Assembly (NCBI GenBank): GCA_944474755.1
Contig: OX104112.1
Span: forward strand, 68,372,433 to 68,436,432
DNA from: Limnoperna fortunei
Taxonomy: Eukaryota > Mollusca > Bivalvia > Mytilida > Modiolidae
Length of the DNA: 64,000 nucleotides
Reading direction: 5' to 3'
Shown here: positions 35,905-48,733 of the stretch, piece after piece
How positions within the stretch are numbered: position 1 is the stretch's first letter
Layout of the letters: every line of letters begins with the position of its first letter
Translations under genes and position numbers: made by a program
Notes under the pieces: generated by a model
What the model was told of the DNA's origin: nothing
The model's database searches: none
The model's input: only the letters and a program-made list of their open reading frames with translations

Positions 35905-38900
35905 ATTTTATGCCAACACTTTTGATGAAACAAGATAAGTAATTAAATCTTATGTAAGCTGGTTAAACAGATGCAGAATCAATACCCCCGTTTCAACATG
36001 AGGCGTTCTCTAAGTTTGTGATTTTGCGTTTAGAGCAGCCTTCCCTGTTAGAAAACATTTTATTTTATACAAGATGTGGCACGTTTTCAAGATTTGGTTT
36101 TTTTTGGTTCAATATTTCGTTATTTTATTTTGTTTAATATGCTATATACATACATGACGGTAAATGAAGTTAAAATATTCAACTTTGACCTTCAATCATT
36201 ACAATCTGTCTCATTTATGCCTAATAAGTGTGATAATAACATCTTGAATCAGCTGATATGACGTCTATATCATACATCATACAAATATGAATTATTTATC
36301 ACAATAAAGTGCGGATGCGAAAAATATATTTACTGTTCTAAATCGTCATACAATGATTACAACAGTTTGCCTTTTATATAACACAGATTTAAAAGTTGCC
36401 TTAATTTGTTTGACGATCTCTTTGATGCAGTATTACGTTTCATTCTATGTGATCAATAAGAATCAGTACTTCAGTTTAATCTTTGAACATAGGCGCATTT
36501 ACTGTCATTAATTGCCAGGAATTTTATTGTTTGCTTCAAAATATTATAGCTTTAAATTTCATACTTTTTTTGCTTTAATCTCCAACACTCACATTTCGAA
36601 TATGTTACACTGTATCATAATCATAAACGATGACAAATTAGTTCATTGATATATTTCATTTTCGATTTTTGCCAACATCTTCGATCTTGGTCATTAATTT
36701 TTCGAATTTTGCATTTATCCGAACGTCATTTTATTATGACAATGATATGTCTAATGCATTGTATTTCATGAAGCAATAGAAGCGAATGTCGAAAGATATC
36801 TAGAAACCTTGCAACACCAGGTTATAACTGAAAGCGAAATTAAATTCTCTGCCTATTTATAATACTATCTTGTTCCTTTATCGCTTACTTACTATTACTG
36901 GAAACGACAGTTGTTATAACTGCAGCATTTACTTTGGGTTACGATTTTTGTTAAAAGCATAACCTTTTAATTTATAAGTAGCATTGGTACGTATATCTAA
37001 GCCTCATATTCCACATACAGGTGGGCGATGGTGCAAGTTCAATGATCGATCTAGTGTAGATAAGTAGTCATGTCAAGATACTGCAACGTAGGGACTAGCT
37101 GGGACGAATTTGCTTTGTTAGACGTATTTGCTACTCATTATTCGAATTTATTTACTTACACTATTTATATAAAAATACATGTATATGTGTTTGTATATTT
37201 TCCGTAAAATCTCTTCAGATTTTTTGCAGCTTATCTGTTACACAATGAATGACCTGCAAGTGGTTTATTATAATGTGGAAATAGCCATATCGACAAGCAT
37301 GCCATTATATAATGTTATCTAATAGCCTTATCGAAATGCATGTATATATAATATTAACAATATTAGGATGAGGCTAGAAACGTAGTCTTTTCTCTGTTTT
37401 GTTTCAAGCTCTCATAGTTTTATATCAAGTCAGTACATTGATATTATGTTTATCCAGCAATCTGTTGCACAATACCATAATTTGTATGATTTCTATTTAT
37501 TTGTAAACGATTTAAAACTTCGAACCTAAACTCAGCCTCTACACTGTACTTATTGTTATTGTAATTTTTATGTAAATATCATGACTCCGAGTGTCGTGAA
37601 TCAATTTCAGCGAGGAGAATTAATTGCGTGGTTAGATTTTTATGTAATAACATGTTACTGACTGTTCATCGCAAATAAGTATATGGTCAACATTTATGCT
37701 GTTTGAATAGGACATGCAGAATAAGTCTTTTCGATATGCATACCATTATGTAATGTGATCTAACAGCATCTTTTTAAGGCTTCGTCTCATTGTCTTACAA
37801 TATCGATATGTTTTTTTTTAATTTGTGTAACAATTCTATTATTATTTTCTTTTGAACATTTTACAGACTGTTTAATGATGGTTGAGGGTCATATTCTTGC
37901 AACGTTATGCATATTTATAAGTAAAACATTTAATACAATTATTGATAGATAAAACGGTCATTAATGACATTTAATCTTCTTAAAGCCTTCTTATGTATCC
38001 GAACACTTTAAAATGACGTCAATCGTATGGAGGTAATGACGTCATCCTTCTATAACGATGTCCAAATTTATAAATTTAATTACTATCATACATTTTCAGC
38101 GTGACTGTTGTATCGATTATTGGTTTAGCGAGGTAATTATTTCTGGTCATGAAGATTTATAGTTAATTTTGCTTTGGTTTCAGGAAATTCTACATCTTTT
38201 AATGGCAATTTTTTCACTTGATCTTACGTCATTCAGAACAATAATAATTTTCATTATGTTTTTTAAACATCGATTTATATTAATATTCCCTAATGATATG
38301 GGTTTTTTTATATTTAAAGTAATTTGAGATTGTAGAATTATATATTTTATGAACTTTTCAAATATATTGAATAATAAATATTATAATATTTTACTATGGA
38401 AACCAGAACTAAAATAATTTAGATGTTAGGAGAAATAACTGTTTTTTTTCTAGCTCAAACTGCTCAATGACTGTCTGGGATTTTACACGTAGACAAAATA
38501 ACTAGTTATTTGTTCTACGTGCCAAAGCGCGCCAAATTTTAAAGGGGAAATAACTAGTTATTTATTCGACGTCCAAAAGCTATCCAAATTTAAAGCACTA
38601 CACAGTCCTCATCAAAAGATTCACGTGTTCTTGTTTGTGTTCATTTCAGTATAATAATACAGTTATGGCCTCAAATCGAATTCAGGTAATATTTAAATTA
38701 TTAGATTATTAAATCTCGGAAGAGTTATTTTTCCACGGAAAAATAACCCTTTCTTGATTTAATAATTATGGATATTACCTTCGTTATAGGCTATAATTGT
38801 ATAATGTGCTAAGGCTGTCGCCACATGTTAGCGATTCCAGATGCGACCTTAGTCATTTATAAGTAGGCTCTTCTAGTTGTCAATGGTAAAACCTAGTCCC

Positions 38901-39060
38901 GTCACTTGTGAAGATGTTACTATAATTGAAGATTCTGAGTTTAAATTTAAGGCGTTACCATTAAGTCCACATTCTATACATATCTTGCTTAAGACATTCA
39001 ATTCAAGTCTCTCCTACTTAATTTGTTTTTTTCAATAACAAAGAACTTTCTTCTTGTTTA
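35905..39060. other. Long A+T-rich non-coding region with minor repeats
   Basis: No gene recognised. Minor structure: 'gcatgccattatataatgtt' near 37298 and its variant near 37738; a two-copy repeat 'aaataactagttattt' near 38498 and 38546; and a hairpin at about 38726-38761 ('agagttatttttcc'/'ggaaaaataaccct'). Several tgacgtca-type sites lie near 38010-38045. Confidence 0.45.
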
Positions 39061-39067
39061 ACTGGGA

Positions 39068-39486
39068 CCATACTAGGAGGATTCCCAGTGCTCGACCCAC
39101 AGAGCAGCCCACCGCGTCCCCGGGTGGTGGATAGGGGAGACCCTCTCGTTGGGGGGGTTGTCAGGTCATAATACGGTAAGCCTGACAGCGGACCTTAGTG
39201 GGTAACGTTTTTGGAGAGTGCCACGCTCCTTGCACGATAAAGACCCCTTTTGTAGATTTCGAAAAAGAGTAGGCTCATTGTAGCCGCTACAAAAGGCTAA
39301 ATTTTCCGCCCTACCCAAAACTCCATACTTTTCCAGTGGCAGTCAAAACTGCATTCCCTGTGACCCATCCCACCTTCATTTTCCGATGATTTATTGTTTG
39401 TTAACTTGTTCCCGTCCTGAATATAACTGAAATACTGCTCGCTGGACGTAAAGCAGACATCCAATCAATCAATCAATCAATCAATT
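39068..39486 (+). mobile_element. G+C-rich retrotransposon 3' end with (CAAT)n tail
   Basis: An abrupt G+C-rich island contains 'ttgtcaggtcataatacggt', 'agtgccacgctccttgcac' and 'gctggacgtaaagcagacat', ending in (CAAT)n. The composition, fixed tail and microsatellite end are typical of a LINE 3' UTR or a related SINE; similar sequences are, from memory, common in bivalve genomes. No coding frame is kept. Confidence 0.65.
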
Positions 39487-41140
39487 TTCATGTTTAAAGT
39501 AAAGATTTAAGTACATTCAAAGGCAACATATTTGATGAAGTGTTTCGTTCTCTTCGACAATTAAAAAAAACATAATTATGTGCATTAAACATTGCATGGT
39601 TTACTTGATTGCTCACTTGACTGAAAACATAAAAAGATGTGTTCTAGCACAGCGGACAATCTATCATTATCGTGCTTCAAATGACTATTATTGATCTCGC
39701 AGACAAAGGAACTTACTTTTCTTCTTCTTGCTTTCAGTAACAAATTTTAAATTAAGAAACAGTTTCATGTAATGCTGCTTAACGTGTGTGTATTTAAATT
39801 TAAAATTATTGTTACCAATGCAACATTTTTAGTGAATCAATCAATCCATCAATCAGAGTCCGGTTTGGTAGACTTTAAAGTTACGAGGTGGAAAAAATAG
39901 TGTTACCTTTACACTGAAAGGTGATAATCTTAAAAATGCTGATTGACATTTTTCGGGGTTTTCTGAATGACGTACAATATGATGAACATCTGCATAATAT
40001 GTTTAACAGATAACAATACAACATTGATCAGACATACATGTATTTATATTAACGCACTATGTCTTATATTTGGTGCGCTTACTAACGGACAGAAGAATAA
40101 AAACATCATTAAACTCAACAGCTAAGCACAATAAATTAACTATATTTAGCCCAATTCTTCACAAGTTGCAGTTCTATTTTATGATATATCGAATATAACA
40201 GAGAAATATTGTTAACTTAGAATGGAATACTAGTATGCGATGACGTCAATCGGCTTGATATTTACCGGGTTAATGTGTTTACTAACCTTTCAAAGTTGTT
40301 TACCTATCCTGTTGATGAAAGGAAAATCTATTCAGCATTTTCTGTGACATAACTTATTACTTATAAAATAAGGTCAAGGTGCATTTTCAATATGTCTTCG
40401 CATATTATATTTGTTACAAAAATCAGTAACAGTGTACAAAAAAAAGGTATCATATAGAAAATCTCTTTATGTTTTTATTACATATGACACCGTCATTAAC
40501 CTACAGCCGATTATTTTACTATCTTGATCTAGTTTTACAAATCTTGGTTTGACAGCAATTATGATCACGAAGGTGGCAGAAATTTAATTACCCTAAAACT
40601 AAAGCTTTTTCTAACATCCTGGTAATCTTAGAAATAATATCAAAGGTTTAAACAGGAGTTGACTGATTTATTTGCTTTTCTGAATGACGTACGAGGAATT
40701 CGGTATCAGTGTATGAATGTACCCACCGGTACTAAGGTGAGATACTAAAAAAAAATAAATCCCGGATTAACGATTACTTTTTTCTGTTTGACTTTCTGTT
40801 ATTTTTGCTGCCTCCATTTTGAACCCTTGATGCCTGGTAGATGAATTTATGTATTAATTATTAAATAGCCCGTATTGCCATAACTATATAATGAAGCAGT
40901 TGAATAATATCTCTACGTCATCACTTACGTCAACATTGACTTTTTGTACTCATTTTAGCATGCAAATCCTAAAAATACAAAATGTGTTATATAAATAATC
41001 GCTTATTTCATACAAACGGAAAATATATGCTCCAATCAATATGTGTTAATATAAATTCAAACAGCTATTACCAAAAACATTTTGATGGATAAATTATATG
41101 ATACAGATTAAAATTAAATGTCAATTAAAAATACACATAT
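39487..41140. other. A+T-rich non-coding stretch
   Basis: No gene seen. A short 'gaatcaatcaatccatcaat' run occurs near 39834. Confidence 0.4.
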
Positions 41141-41144
41141 TGTT

Positions 41145-41470
41145 TTCTTAACTGAGAGTTTGCAGTAACATGATATAGTATTTTGCAGTAACTGAACACG
41201 AGTGTTTTTCGATAACTGGATACCAGATTATTGGCCAGATACGGGTGTTTTGCGATAACTGAATAAAAACTTTGCAATATATGGACACGAGTGTTTGCGG
41301 TTACTATATAAGGAATTTTTGCGGCAACTGGGCATGCGTGTTTTGCGATAATTTCCAGATACAAGATTTATTGCGCTAGCTGGCACGAGTTTTTTGCGAT
41401 AACCGGATACAAGATTTTGCAATAACTGGTCACGGGAGTGTTATGAGATTTTTGCAGTAACTCGATATAA
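41145..41470 (+). repeat. Degenerate minisatellite
   Basis: About ten diverged copies of a 25-35 bp unit of the form 'ttttgcgataactgg' + 'acacgagtg'. Substitutions and indels are so frequent that the array must be old. Open minus-strand frames across it (41125-41422) are by-products. Confidence 0.75.
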
Positions 41471-41547
41471 GAGCGATTATGTATATGGATTACATTCCGC
41501 TATTAAAAAAGAAAAGAAACAAAATAAAAATTTTTTCCTTATTTTTA

Positions 41548-41660
41548 TAGCGAGCACAGCTCGCAGCGGGCAGCGAAGCTGCCCTCGAAGAGCGGTGAGC
41601 TCTACGGCAATTACGTGTCATGTGATCAAAATGAAATCACGTGATCAAAATCTGCTTAAT
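41548..41660. repeat. G+C-rich palindromic patch
   Basis: It holds 'cgagcacagctcg' and 'gggcagcgaagctgccc', both self-complementary, followed by two 'tgatcaaaat' sites with a cacgtg core nearby. Probably part of a dispersed repeat; the limits are not clear. Confidence 0.4.
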
Positions 41661-42303
41661 GCTGATATTGATTTTTTTTTCGTCCGGAAGTTGATATCGT
41701 CAAAAAACTGGAACAAAGTGAATGAAGAAAAGTACTAAAAATAATTTTAAGAAAGACTTGAAAATACAGTTGACATCGATAAAAAATAAATGTTATATTT
41801 AAAATTAACAACAAACATTTCATACTATTTTTTTGCAATCTCTAAATCGATCTCATGTGACGTCACATTTATAAAAGAAAGACGTCACGTGACTACTGGA
41901 ATTTAGAGGCACTTTTAGGGTGATAGGAAATAATGTCAATTATGAAATGCACATTATATATTGGCAATAAAGGACTATATGTCCTATAATGTCTGTGCTC
42001 GCATTTTGGCAATGCCTAATCCATATTAATAAATCGCCTTTAGTCTTTTTGTAAGAAGCAAACCCAAAATCTCAATCTAAATGCGATACGTTAACATATC
42101 TTTTATTGTGTTTATGACCACTCATTAGTCTTTATTTCATCAATGTTGACAATATTCTTTGACGGCCTTGTAAACACTTAACCTTGTTTGTTTCCGTTTT
42201 TGACGTCATACAGGTAAGTTATCATTACCATAATTATCATAATCTGTTCTGAATCAATACATGGCAGTATTCTGTGTTCTTTATTCCTGTAATATTTACT
42301 ACA

Positions 42304-42391
42304 CCCCCCCCCCCCCCCCAAAAAAAAAAAAAAAAAAACAAAACAAAACAAAAAACAAAAAAACAACCCCCCCCCAAAAAAAAACAAAACA

Positions 42392-42428
<37 letters not shown>
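42304..42428. repeat. C-run / A-rich simple sequence
   Basis: Sixteen C then about nineteen A, followed by (AAAAC)n-like sequence and a second C-run (42367-42375). Frames on either strand here are artefacts. A similar C16-A10 tract lies at 57898-57923. Confidence 0.95.
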
Positions 42429-42429
<1 letters not shown>

Positions 42430-43650
42430 TACACTATTGACAGAATACATAAATAATTCTGACGATTGTATTTGAGCTAGTCTTTGTCTAGCTTGTAACA
42501 ATAACTTACTTAAATAAATATTAATTTGTCAAAGCGTCTGATTTACTTGTTTCAAGGTTTAACCCAACATCTCTCACATTCACATATCCTCCTTTTATGG
42601 ATATAAATAATGGATTGTTTTTTATGATAGGCAGTAAATTAGGTGAGGTCTGTGGGTTATATATCTAGACCCCAGAAGCTTAAATAGGTTTTAGTGTTTT
42701 ATTTTTGCCATTTCCTAGCTTTATTTATTATGCTTCTGGTGGATTTCAAGAGATTCTAAATACTGGCAACAAACTATTACAATTATATTTTTTGTCATCA
42801 AAAATAAACTTCTCTCCTTGTACTCACATGCGGAAACGAACCCCTTTCAATATTAAGGATTAAAATGCACACTTACATGTTAAGTACCTATAGTACCGAG
42901 TTTATAATTAGTAGCAGCACAGACTTGTGTTGATAAGCTATGACGGACATAGATGAAAAACACAAAACTACCTAACTGACAACACACTTTTCTATGACAC
43001 AACGATAAACACCTTATGAGGAAGGGTGGGATATAATTTTTTCATTTATACCTACAAATGCATACTTATTAAAATTGTTTTCAGTATTATCGAACTGATA
43101 TCCATAATCTTTTCCATAAAGCTTTATCAAAGGCTTCTGTAAATCTTTCTGTGTCCAGAGGACCCCACCGTTTTAGTACCTTCAAAGCCCCAATTTGTAG
43201 AATGGGGTTAAAGTCAAGATGACACTCACGCGAAAGAAGGGTTCATCAAATTTCTTGATTACATGTCATTTGTCGAATGTTTTTCTCCCAATATTCGGAT
43301 TTAGAGGTACTGAAGTGTACCCATCTGGCAGGAGGTGTGTTAGTTAAATCAATAAACAATTGACGAAAAATTAATGTATTCGATTATTAATTAATAAAAT
43401 TAATAATTATCACCAGGAGTTATACATACATTATCTAATGGATATGTACAGCTTGACTTTGAAAACAATTTCATGTTCTGGCACGTCATTTTTGATCAGA
43501 GTAAATTTAGATATAAAGAATCGTTAATTATTCCTAACACTCTTATAACTTGACTGCAAAATAAACGTATAAAGTATGAACGAATGATAATAAAAGTGAT
43601 AAATTATATCGTGTATCATATATTTTTAATACACATTTTCATTCATGACT

Positions 43651-43908
43651 CAGGGGCGGATGCAGCCTCAAATGAAAGGGGGGGGTCCAAATTTGTCATG
43701 GTGGCCGAAGGCCACCATGCCGACCTCGCAGAGGTCGTATTACGGCAGGGGCTCTGAACGAAATGGTGTAAAATCCTGCATTCTGACGATTTCCTGACAC
43801 CTAAAACATGTCCGTTAAAATGTCATTTTGTGTTGGCAACACAAAAGTAGGGGTCCAGACCCCATGCTTGTCAAAACGAAAGGGGGGCCCCCTCTGGATC
43901 CGCCACTG
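43651..43908. mobile_element. hAT-like MITE
   Basis: The ends CAGGGGCGGATGCAG (43651-43665) and CTGGATCCGCCACTG (43894-43908) are near-perfect inverted repeats of the 'CAGTGGCGGATCCAG' type known from hAT elements. The element is 258 bp, G+C-richer than its flanks, with runs of G and C just inside the ends and no coding frame. The expected 8-bp target duplication is not clear (tcatgact against catgtcat), so the boundaries may be off by a base or the flanks mutated. Confidence 0.78.
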
Positions 43909-43984
43909 CATGTCATCGATGAACGAGTTTTTGTTTGAACCGCTATTTCACTAATATAAATGTACTCTTTTATTGTTCTATATT

Positions 43985-44036
43985 TTTTACCAGTCCTCAA
44001 GAGGAGCTACTGCCTACATGCCTCAACGTAATTTAC
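43985..44036 (+). repeat. Short dispersed repeat, partner of 30962-31020
   Basis: Shares 'aggag.tactgcctacatg' and 'taatttacg' with the copy inside TIR transposon 2. Confidence 0.5.
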
Positions 44037-44500
44037 GACAGTGCGTTTAAATATTATACTCTTATTTTGAACAGTTCTATATAAAATATCCGTCACAAGT
44101 CTGCAAATAATTAAAAAAAATCTTGTGTTGTTTGCCGATTTTTCTTGTTGATTAGTTTATGGAAAAACTATCCTATTTATTTAACTTATGATATTTATAT
44201 TTATAAGTGTAAGTGTCTAACACTAAACAGTCAATCAATCAAGGTAAAGCTAAGCTACATCTTGCAAAATATTTGTAATAGATAAACGCGCGACAACTCT
44301 GTGTACTCACACAGCGCTCGCCTAGGTGTAACCTTTGAAAACAAATCTTTTAGTTAAACATATGTATTTCAATAATAACATACAAAGTTACAAGCACACA
44401 TATACATAAAAGCCCAGAAAAGGATTCGGAAACCAGCTAATAAAAGCACGTATTTTTAAAATGATTTATATTGGTTAAGACCAGCCAAAACTCCCGACCG

Positions 44501-44641
44501 TTTATTCTGATATTGTTTGATTAAAACCAATATTGACTACCTTTTTCGATCACGTTGTTGTTATGTGGCTTTATTATGATATTGTTTGATTAAAATCAAT
44601 ATTGACTACCTCTTTCTATCACATTGCTGTCAGGTGGTTTT
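44501..44641 (+). repeat. Two-copy tandem repeat, about 70 bp
   Basis: 'gatattgtttgattaaaacc' + 'aatattgactacct' recurs at 44508 and 44577 with a few substitutions. Confidence 0.85.
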
Positions 44642-45495
44642 ATTTTTGAGTTTTGTTGGGGTTTTTTGTTTGGTTATAATTATGATAAACTAAAAACTAC
44701 TTTTTTACTTTTAATATTAAAAAGTAGAGACTATAACGATAAATATGTTAATGAGACAACATAATATCAATGCAATTACATAAAATTCATACCAAAAATA
44801 TTGATTTTATTGCAAATGTCAATGAGACAACAAATAATTCCTTTTTCTGATTATTATGTAATAAAACAATTAAAGTCTTTTGTATCAGTCGATATAAGTT
44901 TTAATAGACTCAAACATTAATATTAACCTTCGCCTTTAACTTATATCGACCTCTACAAAAGACTATAATTGTATAATATCAAGTCCGTTTCCTAATTATT
45001 GAAAGAGTACTACTTTGTTAAGATGTGTAAGCATGCTATATGAAGTTGTATCTATATAATTTAACCCTATTTGACAATGTATAACTAAGGAATGGGAGAA
45101 TCAACACAAATATGAAAAAACTGACGTAATGATGAACTGTAAGAAAAATATATGATGCTGCTTAGAATTCCTTATGATGTAGTTTTGAGTTTTGATAAAT
45201 ACATGTATATCTGAATTTTGTTCAAGCGTTAAGCTCTCTGACCCAAATAGTAAAAGGTTTACAACAACAGGTACATTGCAGTTAATAGTAAAAATGTTAT
45301 TGTCTCTAGTGTTTTTGCATATATGGCAATAAAGTTAGTAATGAGCAGAATGACCTCAGCGTATTCTAATAATGGTCGAAAAACTCCTTTAATAATTAAA
45401 CGGTCTTATATTTAATTTTTAAAATTATATTTCAGTTTATAGCAAAATCAGCAATTTTTTCGAACCCAACACAAATAGTGTACCAGTAACAGGTT

Positions 45496-45664
45496 TGTTT
45501 GTTTGTTTGAATGGTGTTTTAACGCCACTTTCAGCAATTTTTCAGCTATTTCATGGCGTCCAGTTTTTATTGGGGGAGGAAGCCGGAGTACCCGGAGAGA
45601 ACCCCCGACCTGCGGTAGGAAAACTGGCAATCCTTGTCAATTAAGATTGGAGTCGAGTACACCC
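45496..45664 (-). mobile_element. 5'-truncated SINE with 13-bp target duplication
   Basis: Tail and body of the common SINE in reverse orientation. The direct repeat ccagtaacaggtt at 45483-45495 and 45665-45677 gives exact limits. The tRNA head is absent, so the copy was truncated at insertion. The close match to the 999-1263 copy implies a fairly young insertion. Confidence 0.9.
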
Positions 45665-45941
45665 CCAGTAACAGGTTATCAGATTGTCTATCCTACAAAA
45701 GTACAACAGTGAATACCTTATGTGTAATAGTGGTTATATGTGTACGTTGTTTTCTCTGTAAGCTTCGGCATGAAGTAAGTGTTAAAAAGTGGAAAGCGTA
45801 AGATGAAACTCTAGTAAATGTTGACATTCACTGCATACAAACCAAAGGTTAAAAGGTCTTTACTATAGAATATTATTTATTTTTTTATAATGGACTGGTT
45901 ATACATCTATGACCTTTAATAACGACGCAAGCATGACTGTT

Positions 45942-46190
45942 TGTTTGTTTGTGTATTGTTTAACGCCACCTTCAGCAATTTTTCAGCTATATCATGGCGT
46001 CAAGTTTTTATCGGGGAGGAAGCAGGAGTACCCAGGGAACCCCTTCAAGCTTCAGTAGGAAAACTAGAAATCCTTGTCAATTAAGATTGGAGTTGAGTAC
46101 ACCATGCCCGCAGTGAGACTTGAATCCGCAGCCTCAGTGTTGACAGACCACGAAGGATGACTGTAATTACCGCCCGAGGTCCCCTACAGT
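45942..46190 (-). mobile_element. Nearly full-length SINE, minus orientation
   Basis: Reverse-complement tail ('taacgccaccttcagc'), body ('gtcaattaagattggagttg') and tRNA-like head ending near 'cccgaggtcccc'. The head is partly degraded in the A-box region ('cgaaggatgactgtaattac'). It lies 280 bp from another SINE in the same orientation. Confidence 0.85.
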
Positions 46191-46344
46191 TTTCCGCTGG
46201 CCCGTTATTAAATACCTTGGATATACAAGAAGTACATTATGTAAAAAACCATTGCGTAGAACATTTAAACATGCATTAAAAATATGTAAAAATTTATTTG
46301 AAAAAAAGCATAAGGAGTTTAATAATGTTGGAAATCTAAAGTAT

Positions 46345-46540
46345 AGAACTTAAAAAAATTCCATGTGCTCTCTGCGTAATGAATAGACAAAAATCCATGA
46401 TCGAAATGACGCGCAGAAAATTCATCTTTAATGGAAAATCCTTAATAGACTACCAAAATAAAGACAAGGACAAAATTTACTACATAAATGAGCTAAAACT
46501 GAGTCTAGTTCACTTTCCAGATATTTTTGTAAACTTGAAA
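46345..46540 (+). CDS. Doubtful open frame
   Basis: An open frame with ATG at 46379 reads 'CALCVMNRQKSMIEMTRR' then 'KSLIDYQNKDKDKIYYINEL' and could use a donor near 46530 (attttt/gtaaac). The composition is protein-like, but no family, upstream exon or downstream partner was found. Confidence 0.15.
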
Positions 46541-46790
46541 ATATCTACACATATTATACTTATGATTTTTTACACTTTTTCTGTTACATACATTGCATAA
46601 TTTCCGAAATACCACAAATGTATCAATATTTGTACCTGTGGAATGTTTCTATGGATTAACACTTAAACTTTTGTGAAGAAAGAAATACCGGTCCAATTGT
46701 GAAACCCTTCATGGTATGTTAACACCAATAGATATTCAGTAAGAGCCAAACACAAATTTCTGTTGACAATCCCATTTATGCGAATGCTAT

Positions 46791-46957
46791 CACTGGCGAG
46801 GTTTCGAGTTCGAATCTGACTCTGGTAAGGGTGTGCTCGAGTCCTTCCTTAATCAAGGATTGCACGTTTTCAGGAGAATTTCTGGGATTTTACCGGTTAC
46901 TCTGGTAATTAAAACTGAAAAAATACCTAGATATTGCTGGAATTCTGTTCAAACAAA
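46791..46957 (+). mobile_element. Diverged SINE copy with 10-bp target duplication
   Basis: It starts within the tRNA-like head just before the B box (gagttcgaatc, about 46806-46816), has a degraded body, and ends 'ctgttcaaacaaa'. The direct repeat cgaatgctat at 46781-46790 and 46958-46967 marks the insertion. The tail lacks the usual 'gtggcgtt', so this may be a related subfamily. Confidence 0.8.
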
Positions 46958-47517
46958 CGAATGCTATTAAAATATGCTGTTTGTAAATCTTTATGTTTAC
47001 AGAACTCTTTTGTTTTTTTTAAATATACATAAACGTTATCAATTTAATGCTAAAATTAAAAGCCCAGAGATACTTGAAAAGTACCCCCAAGGTGCCTTGC
47101 GATTTTCAGTAAGAGTAAGCAAAACTACTGTATGAACTACAGTAAAACATCTGTTAAGATAATTTTTAAGCTTTACGACTTAATTTTCTACAAATATTGA
47201 TTATACACGGCCATATGGTGTGAACATTTAATGCAAATTTGACATCATGGCTCACTTCGATATATATCACGGTGTACTTTGATAAGGTCTCGAGCACTCT
47301 ATTGAAAAATGAAATTTTAAAAACATATTGTAGGCGAAAAGTCCTTTGTTTCATAATTATTAATACTAAATAATCATTGTAATTATAATTATAAATAAAT
47401 AAACTGTACGTGAACTTTTAATTGGCTAAAAAATATTTTCTATCAGATGAAAAATATCATCGTCATAGATACACGCCCTTATGACGTCATATATACTCCA
47501 AGGAAATTTACAGATTA

Positions 47518-47934
47518 ATAGGTTCTTTCATACGTTTTTGGGAAAGACCGATTGATCTTTCACGAGTGATAGAAATTTTATGTCTTTTCGCGACTGGAGC
47601 GCAGCGAACGAGCCAAAAAACATAAAAATTTCTATCACGAGTGAAAGATCACACGGACTTTCCCAAAAACGTATGAAAGTACCTATTTTTCCGTAAACCA
47701 ACAACTTTCACATCGCTATAACCTATAGACTCTCCATTGTTTTAGACTCCACTGTCCCAGACGTCAAATCAAAACGCGGAAACAAGAACGTCAAACAAGA
47801 ACGTTGTTATGCTTCCATAACAACGTTCTTGTTTATGGCGTTTTGATTGGATGACGCAGCAAGTACAGATGTGTGCGCGTGAGCTCATCTTTACTGGGTC
47901 ATCTGTACCAGATATCGGCCATTTACGGAAGAAT
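47518..47934. mobile_element. Composite fold-back MITE, copy 2
   Basis: Same two-part build as 31108-31492: a hairpin with about 62-bp arms (47519-47682), then a segment between ttccgtaaa and tttacggaa with the near-perfect palindrome 'caagaacgttgttatg'/'cataacaacgttcttg'. It is slightly longer because of small insertions ('actttcac', 'tcatctttactggg'). Confidence 0.82.
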
Positions 47935-48274
47935 ATTGGAATTTTCTTTTACATATATGTAAAATAACAAACTTTGAATTGTTGAGTCTATGTTTAAGTA
48001 TTAACTACGAACTATATTTTCTCCTTTGGGGATAACAAAATTTCTTTTATACATATTTAATATATCCTCACGGGTGGTTATACAATGTGCAAAACGGAAA
48101 TTTCGTTTGCTCTCAATGGAAAAAATAATTTTGTAGTTAATACTTACTTATTATTATTATTACACGAATAAAACTTTGCCTGTTTTGATTGGTCTTGAAC
48201 TACTTTTGGGTCATGTTAAATCGAAACGGTGCCTAATTTGCATCAAACAATAGTAAATTTTGTCCGCTACATAG

Positions 48275-48282
48275 TATAAAAA
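48275..48282 (+). promoter_or_regulatory. TATA-box candidate
   Basis: 'catagtataaaaatag' is a good TATA match about 450 bp upstream of the signal-peptide exon at 48734, in the right orientation. The transcription start would fall near 48305. No exon with a matching phase was found immediately after it. Confidence 0.3.
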
Positions 48283-48417
48283 TAGATTACAAAGCAGTCA
48301 AGCAGAATCCAATATTAACTTTTTAAACATACAAATAGATGTTCAGTAGTCAATCAGTATCCAAAGGCCTCGGTGAATATTCTCTTTTTGAGAAATCCTG
48401 ATAGCAACCTATATTAA

Positions 48418-48418
48418 G

Positions 48419-48490
<72 letters not shown>
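48418..48490. repeat. (ATT)n microsatellite
   Basis: About 24 uninterrupted trinucleotide units. Confidence 0.97.
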
Positions 48491-48733
48491 GTACATTGCA
48501 CCCTAATTGTTTCTCGTATGTTGTTCTAAAAAAATCATAGTTTTGCAAAAAATAAACATTAGGTAACTTGACTGCTATTTTCCCATTTCATTGGCATGTA
48601 CGACATATCACCTTTTGCAACTCCCTGTATCTTATAGTGGTTGGAACTGCTAGTGAAAAATCGATTTATTTAAAAAAACGTGTACGTTGTTGCATCTGTT
48701 GAAATCGAATATTTTAACATTTTTTATCCACAG

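Noticed and set aside
42178..42501. Open frames over the C-run/A-rich tract
   Set aside because: Phe/Gly- and Lys/Pro-rich peptides come from simple sequence on both strands; no gene evidence.
48335..48385. First exon of the Cys-rich gene after the TATA box (ATG near 48339)
   Set aside because: All candidate donors leave phase 0 or 1, whereas exon 48734 needs phase 2.
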